In this document: piece after piece, positions 44,194 through 51,136 of the stretch
Layout: every line of letters starts with the position of its first letter
How positions within the stretch are numbered: the stretch's first letter is position 1
Source: an uncultured Alistipes sp.
GTDB taxonomy: Bacteria; Bacteroidota; Bacteroidia; Bacteroidales; Rikenellaceae
NCBI GenBank assembly: GCA_900770635.1
Contig: CAAGLB010000163.1
Location: 103,992 to 167,991, forward strand
DNA length: 64,000 nucleotides
Reading direction: 5' to 3'
Program-made: the position numbers and the translations under genes
Notes under the pieces: generated by a model
What the model saw: the letters and a program-made list of their open reading frames with translations, nothing else
The model's database searches: none
What the model was told of the DNA's origin: nothing

Positions 44194-45312
44194 ATGAGTA
44201 ATACTAAAATTTCAACCAAAACCCAAAATCTGCTATGGGCTATATCAGGAGGAAGATGTGAGTTTGAGGGATGCAATAAACCTCTATACAAAGATATCCT
44301 GACCAAGAAACGGTATAACAATGCATATATAGCACATATTGTAGCTGATAGTCCTGATGGTCCTCGTGGAGATGTGGAACGATCTCCGTTACTTGCAGAT
44401 GACATCAATAATCTTATGCTGATGTGCGACAATCATCATAGACTCATAGATACTAATATCGAGGAGTATCCAGAGGATAGGCTTTTGGATATGAAAAGGA
44501 AACACGAAAAGAGAATTGCTCGGGTAACGGCAATATCCCCAAATGTGGGAACAAATATAATACTATATGGAGCAAACATAGGACGACATGCAGCAGCATT
44601 ATCGTATGATAGCGCCTGTGAAGCTCTTGGGGAAGACTATTATCCAGCAGAAGACCATCCTATTGAAATAGGGTTCAAAAATTCCGAATGTAGAGATAGT
44701 ATAGATGGATATTGGAGTACTGAAGTGAATAATTTATGTGCGCATATGGAGAGACGGGTGTTGTCGCATATCCGTAACGGAGAACCAATGCATTATTCAA
44801 TTTTTGCATTAGCACCTCAACCTTTGCTTATCAAGTTGGGTACATTACTCAACGATATGCATAATGTACGAGTATATCAGAAGCATCGCGAGCCGAATAC
44901 TTGGAGATGGCTCAACGATAGTGAGACTCTACAATACGAATTGAGAACACCAGAGAACTATGGTGGTATCCCAGTAATGGTCATAGGGTTGAGCGCGACT
45001 ATTACACATGATAGGATTATAGAGGTATTAGGCGGTGATGTGAGTATCTGGCATATATCAATTCCAATCCCCAGTAATGATTGCATGAGAAACGAACAAT
45101 CGTTAGTGGAATTTGGCAGGTGTATTAGACATGCAATGGATGCAATCAAAACTCATCACGGATGCCGGGAGTTGCATATATTCCCAGCTATGCCAGTATC
45201 TGCGGCAATAGAATTTGGTCGAGTATGGATGCCCAAAGCAGATATGCCATTAGTTATATATGACCAAAACAAAGAAAGAGGAGGCTTTTATAAAACGATA
45301 ACAATAGAATAA
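44194..45312 (+). CDS. cap5: CBASS effector: HNH nuclease-SAVED (Cap5)
   Basis: This 372-residue protein has an N-terminal HNH nuclease: Cys22 and Cys27 (RCEFEGC), AHIVADSP with His48, INNLMLMCDNHH with Asn72 and His81. A linker near 115-165 leads to a C-terminal SAVED domain (about 170-372; YSIFALAPQPLLIKLG, IHDGCRELHIFPAMPVSAAIEFGRV-type motif). Cap5 proteins bind a cyclic oligonucleotide through SAVED and then degrade DNA. The start at 44194 is the ATG before MSNTK; an upstream open frame to 44014 overlaps the divergent gene. It is 4 nt before the CD-NTase gene. Confidence 0.93.
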   Translation: MSNTKISTKTQNLLWAISGGRCEFEGCNKPLYKDILTKKRYNNAYIAHIVADSPDGPRGDVERSPLLADDINNLMLMCDNHHRLIDTNIEEYPEDRLLDMKRKHEKRIARVTAISPNVGTNIILYGANIGRHAAALSYDSACEALGEDYYPAEDHPIEIGFKNSECRDSIDGYWSTEVNNLCAHMERRVLSHIRNGEPMHYSIFALAPQPLLIKLGTLLNDMHNVRVYQKHREPNTWRWLNDSETLQYELRTPENYGGIPVMVIGLSATITHDRIIEVLGGDVSIWHISIPIPSNDCMRNEQSLVEFGRCIRHAMDAIKTHHGCRELHIFPAMPVSAAIEFGRVWMPKADMPLVIYDQNKERGGFYKTITIE

Positions 45313-45316
45313 AGAT

Positions 45317-46543
45317 ATGACACAAGAACAGATTACACATTTTGATGGGATTTTTAATGCGCTATGCACATCCCTTGATATTACGGAATCTCAATTTGAC
45401 ACCGTAGTTCGTAGTTACAGAGCAGTTGGTGATTGGTTGGCTAAAAGTGACTCGTCGCTTGCTCCTTATAAACCTATAATCAGGCCACAAGGCTCGTTCC
45501 TATTGGGAACGATGGTTAGACCTATTAACGAGAATGATGACCTAGATATCGACCTTGTATGTGAGTTGACAGGCAAGCACCCTTCGTGGGATCAATATGC
45601 CCTCAAACATAAAGTTGGTGGTAGACTTAAGGATAACGATACCTACAGAAAGATGCTTGAGGAGGAGGGGCGTAGATGCTGGACACTGCGATATTCAGAT
45701 GATGCTAATTATCATATGGATGTACTCCCTTGTTTGGTAGCTAATGATTATAAGGTGGTAATGGAGCGAGCTTTTTCTACGTCTGAATACTCTACACAAG
45801 AGGCAGATAAGCTTGCCATACGTATAACCGATAAATATAGAGACAACTATAGGTATGATACTTGCCCTGAGAATTGGATGAAAAGCAATCCATTTGGATA
45901 TGCTCATTGGTTTATGTATCGTGCTTCACTAGGAGATACACGAAGGATGTCTCTACTGTATGAGTCAGTTAAGCCCGTTCCAAGCTATCAGAAGAATAAA
46001 TCTGTATTGCAGAAGGCTGTGCAGATACTGAAAAGGCATAGAGATATTATGTTTGATGGAGATGAGGATAAGCCGATCTCTATAATCATTACAACACTTG
46101 CTGCGCAAGCATATCGCGGAGAAGCATCCATCACAGAGGCTCTACAAACTATCATCGAGAATATGAAATACTTTATTAGAGATAGGCGAGATCCTCAGAC
46201 GGGAAAGATGTTTAAGAAGATTGAGAATCCGGTTAATCCCGAGGAAAACTTTGCAGATAAATGGAAAGAGCATCCACAACGACAGACCAACTTCTACAAT
46301 TGGTTAGAGGCTGTTAGACGAGATGTGTCGCTAATAATTCAGCAGAGAGGTCTACATGTTATCGCTGAATCAATGCATCGTCCTTTTGGTAAGCAAGTTG
46401 TTATGCGTGCATTCACTTCTATGGCTGAGACAGCAAAATCTCAACGGGAGGTAGGTAATATGAAGATGGCTACTGGAAGTGGTATTCTTGGTACAGCAGG
46501 AAGTGTTACAGCTAAAGCTCATAATTTTCATGGGAATAATTAG
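45317..46543 (+). CDS. cdnD-like: CBASS CD-NTase (cGAS/DncV-like nucleotidyltransferase)
   Basis: This 408-residue enzyme makes the cyclic oligonucleotide alarm. The G59-S60 motif (RPQGSFLLGT), D77/D79 (NDDLDIDL) and a third Asp at 135 (NYHMDVLP) are intact. A helical lid with HWFMYRASLGDTRR and QKAVQILKRHRDI follows. The C terminus is Gly-rich and ends HNFHGNN, overlapping the E2-like start by 14 nt. The clade is uncertain; cdnD-like is tentative. The product nucleotide cannot be told from the sequence. Confidence 0.94.
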   Translation: MTQEQITHFDGIFNALCTSLDITESQFDTVVRSYRAVGDWLAKSDSSLAPYKPIIRPQGSFLLGTMVRPINENDDLDIDLVCELTGKHPSWDQYALKHKVGGRLKDNDTYRKMLEEEGRRCWTLRYSDDANYHMDVLPCLVANDYKVVMERAFSTSEYSTQEADKLAIRITDKYRDNYRYDTCPENWMKSNPFGYAHWFMYRASLGDTRRMSLLYESVKPVPSYQKNKSVLQKAVQILKRHRDIMFDGDEDKPISIIITTLAAQAYRGEASITEALQTIIENMKYFIRDRRDPQTGKMFKKIENPVNPEENFADKWKEHPQRQTNFYNWLEAVRRDVSLIIQQRGLHVIAESMHRPFGKQVVMRAFTSMAETAKSQREVGNMKMATGSGILGTAGSVTAKAHNFHGNN

Positions 46544-46949
46544 GGAGTATAAAATATCACTATACGCACAGTTGGGGAAGCTGCAACATTACTTCCCCAA
46601 CTCGACTGCGTATGTAGATAAATGTAAAATGCAGTTTACTTGGAAGACTACACTTTGCCCGTCTGAGTTAAGTTCATCATACGAGATAAAGATAGTTTAT
46701 AGGTTTGGAAAAAATCCAGATGTTTTCGTTGTATCACCGAAACCTCTGGCGCTGGCAGAAGGAAAGTCAAGGCTACCTCATGTATATGACCACGACAAAC
46801 AGTGGTTATGCTTATACCATAAGCCTTCTCGTGAGTGGACTCCAAACATGATGATTGCAGACACAATTGTTCCGTGGATATCTGAATGGTTGCTTCATTA
46901 TGAGTATTGGGTTGTAACAGGTGTATGGCACGGAGGAGGTATTCATTAA
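46530..46949 (+). CDS. CBASS E2-like protein (type II-short)
   Basis: This 139-residue protein has an E2-like fold: QFTWKTTLCPSELSSSYEIKIVYR, read over residues 35-58, then LPHVYDHDKQWLCLYHKPSREW with catalytic Cys94, then PWISEWLLHYEYWVVTGVWHGGGIH, read over 115-139. The pattern matches the E2-only partner of type II-short CBASS, which lacks an E1/JAB fusion and modifies the CD-NTase. The ATG at 46530 lies within the CD-NTase codons (CATGGG). A near-C-terminal GGG is noted. Confidence 0.88.
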   Translation: MGIIREYKISLYAQLGKLQHYFPNSTAYVDKCKMQFTWKTTLCPSELSSSYEIKIVYRFGKNPDVFVVSPKPLALAEGKSRLPHVYDHDKQWLCLYHKPSREWTPNMMIADTIVPWISEWLLHYEYWVVTGVWHGGGIH

Positions 46950-46954
46950 CCATT

Positions 46955-46989
46955 TTAACAATGTCCCGTCTTTGGCGGGACATTGTTAA
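46955..46989 (+). terminator. Terminator of the CBASS operon
   Basis: TTAACAATGTCCCG (46955-46968) pairs perfectly with CGGGACATTGTTAA (46976-46989), a 14-bp stem shortly after the E2-like stop. The U-tract is weak on the plus strand. Confidence 0.75.
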
Positions 46990-47187
46990 TTATAACATTA
47001 TGTATACAAAATATATTTACAGCTTAAAAATTTTTGTTATAGTCTATGAATGCATCTATGCACATAATTGGTTTTTATAATATGTCTATTTTAAAATGCA
47101 TAAATATAGCATTACCCAAATTGTATCATGAGTTGCATAATTGACTTCTGCCATTTTATAATTAATTCAGTCAAATGTAAGAAAAGA

Positions 47188-47216
47188 GCCTGTCCTCAAC
47201 TTGTTGGACAGGCTTA
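47188..47216 (-). terminator. Terminator of the tRNA-like gene
   Basis: AGCCTGTCC and GGACAGGCT form a 9-bp stem, followed on the minus strand by CTTTTCTT. It closely resembles the panCD terminator at 20141-20180. Between 46990 and 47187 I see only AT-rich sequence with no supportable gene. Confidence 0.75.
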
Positions 47217-47235
47217 CATATATTATGTTAATAAT

Positions 47236-47309
47236 ATTCTAAGCCGGGATTCGAACCCGGGACTATCCCTTTAGTCATAAGGGCGTTCTATCCACTGAAC
47301 TACTTAGCC
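47236..47309 (-). tRNA. tRNA-like gene with mispaired acceptor end (anticodon read as GAC)
   Basis: The cloverleaf has GGCTAAG acceptor, D-arm GTTC/GAAC, anticodon stem CCCTT/AAGGG with loop ATGACTA, and T-arm CCGGG/CCCGG with TTCGAAT. The 3' acceptor strand reads CTTAGAA, so pairs 1-72 and 2-71 are G-A mismatches, no CCA is encoded, and position 37 is T rather than purine. The D-loop (AGTGGATA) looks like tRNA-Arg, while GAC would be Val. It may be a phage-type or damaged tRNA. Confidence 0.6.
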
Positions 47310-47416
47310 GATGCAAATATACGAAATTTTCTGTAGAAAATCAAAGATTAGAAATATTATAATTAACTTTGTGATATTAATATCATTCCTCGAGTGTTGA
47401 AGTAATAGTGTAAATT

Positions 47417-49105
47417 ATGTCATACAAAGCCAAAGTTTCTATAGATGCAAATGGTGTGAAAGAAGAACGTTCTGTTTTATTTATACAGACTCTTTTACTT
47501 GGGCGAACTAAAAACTATATTGATAAAGGAACTACTCAATCTAATATTGATGGTTATATTGAGTTGCTTGATTCATCCAATAGAATCAATGGTAAAATTA
47601 CTGTTCAGGTAAAAACTATATCTCAAAGGGATGAAGGATATAATAAGTTTCCTTGTCCTACATCTTTATTTGCATATGCAGAAACGACAACTGATAATGT
47701 CTTCCTTTTAGCAGTCGATCATTCTCAGGATAAAGTGTTATATAAACATATATCACCAAAACTCCTAAACGAAAATCGAGATAAAGAGCAACAAGAAACT
47801 ATTACGTTACACTTCACGCAGAACGAGGAATTACGAAGAGATAATATTGACAATGTATTAGAAGATTGGTTAAGTATATGTAGCAGTCGTGTGTTTTGTT
47901 TAACTAATAGTGAAGCTATTTTAGAGGAGAATAGCGAATTAAAATCATATTTGCAAAATATGCCTAAAATAGCAACCGATTTAAGGTCTTGCGATATTGC
48001 AGAAATTCAAAACTTTACTGATGCGTATAACGGGCTACTAGAGTCAGATTTTAAATATATTAAAAGTGTGCTGTTCCCTAATGTGTGGAAACGAGGTATT
48101 GCAATATATACATATACTGATAATTCATTAGAATATTCGCTTTACAATATAAATAAGGGGGAGCTTGTTGCACCAATAGTTCAAATGCCTAAATGCTCAA
48201 TTCTTGAAATGAAGTACGAGCATGATTATGCTTCATTCTCTTGTGGTGAAAACAAACTCAAAGAAAATCCTAAATTATATTCTCTTTCTATCATTAAGAA
48301 ACATATAGATGGCTTTATCAAAAATCAGAGGATTATTCCTTCTGATGAGGTATTCTTAATTGAATATATTCATGAGTTTATTGAAGCAAATTGGAGGCTC
48401 TTACATTTAAAAAAGTATTCTGATTTGAATGTGTGCTCGTTGATTCAACACTTTCAATCAAAATACCCATATATTGATAAAATGCCAGTACACTTAGTGT
48501 CAGGAGGAAAATCTATATATGTAAACACTGTATATAAGGCTGTTAAGCTTTTGTCCGAAATTTGGTATACAACCATACCATATCCCTATCCAGCAAAAGG
48601 TTCTTGTGGCAATACTGGGATGGTATATGATTTATACTCTCCAACAACAGCGTTGGAAAAATCTAGAATAGTAATTTTAAATACAATACGTGCATATCAA
48701 AGTTTTATACAATCAGAGTTTCCGTTGTTGGCTGATAAACTTGATGCTTTTTATGGTGGTAATCTTATTTCTATATTGGTAGACTACTCTGATCCAGGAC
48801 ATAAATTCATATTTTACATTAATTACTTCCGAAGTATCCCGCCATCCAATGAGAAAACCATTATAATTGAAGAAATTAGTGAATCAAGAATAATGAAAGA
48901 GAATAATTTGTCTTCAGCAACAGAGTTATTATTTAGGAAGGATCATGTGATGTTCAATAGCCAAGAGTTTTCTTGCTTCAGAGGAGGTGGAATCAATGAT
49001 ATGACAATATTATTCGGAAAATATAATTGTCTAACCTATTTTTATGAATTATTAAAAACTCACTTTGATGATTATTTTAAGAGTATAGCCATTGATAATT
49101 CGTAA
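47417..49105 (+). CDS. DUF4365 (PD-(D/E)XK nuclease-like) stand-alone protein
   Basis: This 562-residue AT-rich protein carries an N-terminal DUF4365-type domain (about 1-150). IDGYIELLDSSNRINGKITVQ then VKT gives Asp45, Glu49 and Q64-V-K66, the D...(D/E)xK-like core of restriction-type nucleases. The remaining about 400 residues are beta/alpha-mixed with no family I recognise. It is not paired with a methylase or helicase. Sitting between CBASS and an Rhs locus, a role in phage defence is plausible. A TAACTTTG at 47364-47371 may be its -7 element. Confidence 0.75.
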   Translation: MSYKAKVSIDANGVKEERSVLFIQTLLLGRTKNYIDKGTTQSNIDGYIELLDSSNRINGKITVQVKTISQRDEGYNKFPCPTSLFAYAETTTDNVFLLAVDHSQDKVLYKHISPKLLNENRDKEQQETITLHFTQNEELRRDNIDNVLEDWLSICSSRVFCLTNSEAILEENSELKSYLQNMPKIATDLRSCDIAEIQNFTDAYNGLLESDFKYIKSVLFPNVWKRGIAIYTYTDNSLEYSLYNINKGELVAPIVQMPKCSILEMKYEHDYASFSCGENKLKENPKLYSLSIIKKHIDGFIKNQRIIPSDEVFLIEYIHEFIEANWRLLHLKKYSDLNVCSLIQHFQSKYPYIDKMPVHLVSGGKSIYVNTVYKAVKLLSEIWYTTIPYPYPAKGSCGNTGMVYDLYSPTTALEKSRIVILNTIRAYQSFIQSEFPLLADKLDAFYGGNLISILVDYSDPGHKFIFYINYFRSIPPSNEKTIIIEEISESRIMKENNLSSATELLFRKDHVMFNSQEFSCFRGGGINDMTILFGKYNCLTYFYELLKTHFDDYFKSIAIDNS

Positions 49106-49222
49106 TATATAGAGGACAATATGTGAACAATATTTAACATTTCAAATTGAAAGTACTAAATCAAACGTTGGGTTTTTACACCCCTGCATTTTTTAAAATA
49201 TATATAGAAACTGTTAATATCG

Positions 49223-49688
49223 ATGGATCCCAAACAACTATTGGAAAAAGAACAAGCTACATTTATTCAAGTATGAAAAGATATATTTACTTGTTATATT
49301 AGGTGTAACATGCATTGTTGCTATCATATTGGGTGTTCAATATAAATGTCATATTATCGAAAATGCCTTCGTACTATCTCCTACGGTATTTAGTTATTGC
49401 TTTGCTTGGGTAGGAGGAATGATAGGAGGAATATCATTTACAACCAAGTGGCTATATCGCACTGTTGCTCGGGGTTATTGGCACGAGGAGAGGCGGTTGT
49501 GGTGAATTTTTACACCATGGATATCTGCTGTTATTGCGGTTGTCTTTGTTGTCATTATGTCTTGTTACGCTACAGGAGAAGTATATAGTATTTCAGAGTC
49601 ATGTGGAATAGGATTTCTTGTAGGTTATTTTTCTGATACGGCTATAGGAAAGTTATCAGATATCGCAAATGTGATTTTTGCGAGATAG
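49223..49688 (+). pseudogene. Degraded small membrane protein
   Basis: A short start (MDPKQLLEKEQATFIQV) ends in TGA at 49274. In a shifted frame from there the sequence stays open and encodes EKIYLLVILGVTCIVAIILG, a GGMIGGISFTTKWLYRTVA segment and HEERRLW, then an in-frame TGA at 49503-49505, then IFTPWISAVIAVVFVVIM and GIGFLVGYFSDTAIGKLSDIA to a TAG at 49686-49688. One frameshift and one premature stop therefore interrupt a membrane protein of about 150 residues. No function is assigned. Confidence 0.7.
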
Positions 49689-49726
49689 ATTATACTAGAA
49701 CAGGGGCTACAACGCCCCTGTCTTCT

Positions 49727-50452
49727 TTACATGTCTTTTAAGCCTTCATCTGATGATTCTGAACTCTGCTCCGTATCGGGAGACTCCGATGTGTCGGGGG
49801 CGGTGAGAATCATTTGGTATATCTCTTTGAATATAGCACGATTGATCTCCTGTTTATAGTCAGATGGAGGGGCGGATGCTGACGATTGTGTTGTGGTTTG
49901 CGTTGCTGCGCCACCGTCAAAACAGGGGCGTAGCGTGGCAAGATACTCCTTACTTGGCATAGCTATGCCAAAGTGGTGAGAGGTTGCAACTGGCGCAGGG
50001 CGCATCACAAGACGGAACTTTGTAGGCTTGCGAGTAAACTCCAACAACATCAAGTCGCCACTACTGCTAATTGGCGCAAGATAAGTGGTTGTTGGTGTGT
50101 TGTCAAACTTTGCAATCTCGCCTGTAGCGATGTCATATGTCGTTACAGGCTGTCGTGATTGCAAGTCCTCATCAAGTCGTAGCACATCGGCACGAGAGGT
50201 GAAGAGAGAGTTGTCGCCATTGTACTCGGCGAGTACTCTACGCTCAAGGGCGTAGAGCTCGCCTTGTAACGATATGGCAACCGGATCCTGCATAGCAATA
50301 TCGGCTACAATATATGCCGAACGCAGTGGCTCCGTGGGAGTTATCATTCCTATTTTATCTTCTGTTACGGGTGCATTGATGGTGGAGACACCGCAGAGTG
50401 TCCCCACCGCACCGAGTATGCAAAGGCATACGATGCGGGTCGTTTTGGTCAT
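49727..50452 (-). CDS. Secreted or membrane-anchored protein of unknown function
   Basis: From the ATG at 50452 (MTKTTRIVCLC) the product has 241 residues with a signal peptide/anchor at about 8-28. An acidic body follows, with repeated Thr/Ser-rich tracts (TQTTTQSSASAPPS near 190 and ESPDTEQSSESSDEGL at the C terminus). The frame extends upstream to 50506, but that part is inside a perfect hairpin and is not likely coding. I do not recognise the family. It follows the Rhs cluster on the same strand. Confidence 0.6.
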   Translation of the reverse strand: MTKTTRIVCLCILGAVGTLCGVSTINAPVTEDKIGMITPTEPLRSAYIVADIAMQDPVAISLQGELYALERRVLAEYNGDNSLFTSRADVLRLDEDLQSRQPVTTYDIATGEIAKFDNTPTTTYLAPISSSGDLMLLEFTRKPTKFRLVMRPAPVATSHHFGIAMPSKEYLATLRPCFDGGAATQTTTQSSASAPPSDYKQEINRAIFKEIYQMILTAPDTSESPDTEQSSESSDEGLKDM

Positions 50453-50466
50453 AAATGTAAATTTAG

Positions 50467-50508
50467 ATTTGAGTGACCTCCACAGGGTTCTGTGGAGGTC
50501 ACTCAAAT
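50467..50508. terminator. Long perfect hairpin downstream of the candidate immunity gene
   Basis: A 19-bp perfect stem (50467-50485 with 50490-50508; ATTTGAGTGACCTCCACAG arm) closes over a GGTT loop. It lies 41 nt after the end of the gene at 50550 on the minus strand and just upstream of the next start. The flanks are T-poor, so it may act as a processing/attenuation structure rather than a classic terminator. Confidence 0.6.
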
Positions 50509-50549
50509 TACCTTATGTTTTTGTAAGCGATACTAAGATCCTATGTCCT

Positions 50550-51131
50550 CTACTTATCGCCTTTGTTAGCCGTATCAGATTGAACTTTGCGCCTTCTTTT
50601 GCGAGGTTCTGGTTCAGGATGGTTTTGCTGCCACTCCAGAGCCTCTACCATTGTAGCAATAAGTTCCTCTTCAGGTGTATCTATGGGCTTATAGATTCTA
50701 TTAATCAATCGTCCATTCTCCTTTCGCGGTGGTGTAGGGCAACACTTCCAAGTGATGAACTGATAGTACAACTTGCAATTCTCATCCATATCACATAATC
50801 GATATATGCTAATGCGAGCAGTACTTCTATTATCCAGCGTACATACAGATCGTAGTTTGGTCGCCTTGATAAAGTCACGATCAAATTCACCAGATCTCAC
50901 ATAAGTATTATCATACTCTTCATCAACCATTTTACTATGTTGCTCCATCCACTCTATTGCTTTGCGGAATAGTGTAGGCATATCGGTATCCTCAATCTTT
51001 AGTTTAAGGAATGGTAAAGCTCTACAACCCGTACCTCCCCAAGGAAGAATTGGGTACCAAGGGAAAAGCCAATAGGAGTTGTCTACTGGATCAACATATA
51101 TCATAATTGATTTGAAACATTTACTATTCAT
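50550..51131 (-). CDS. Candidate immunity protein for the Rhs toxin
   Basis: This 193-residue cytoplasmic protein has no signal peptide and a basic C-terminal tail (EPRKRRRKVQSDTANKGDK). The N-terminal part is aromatic-rich (SYWLFPWYPILPW). It starts 5 nt after the stop of the toxin-bearing Rhs protein on the same strand, the position of polymorphic-toxin immunity genes. I do not recognise a family, so the call rests on context. Confidence 0.55.
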   Translation of the reverse strand: MNSKCFKSIMIYVDPVDNSYWLFPWYPILPWGGTGCRALPFLKLKIEDTDMPTLFRKAIEWMEQHSKMVDEEYDNTYVRSGEFDRDFIKATKLRSVCTLDNRSTARISIYRLCDMDENCKLYYQFITWKCCPTPPRKENGRLINRIYKPIDTPEEELIATMVEALEWQQNHPEPEPRKRRRKVQSDTANKGDK

Positions 51132-51136
51132 ATTAT

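Noticed and set aside
47236..47309. attL/attR duplicate of the tRNA 3' end near the integrase
   Set aside because: I searched 41100-41342 by eye for the T-arm sequence and found no copy.
50452..50506. Upstream extension of the 241-aa protein
   Set aside because: The extra codons fall within a perfect hairpin, and the signal peptide begins at the later ATG.
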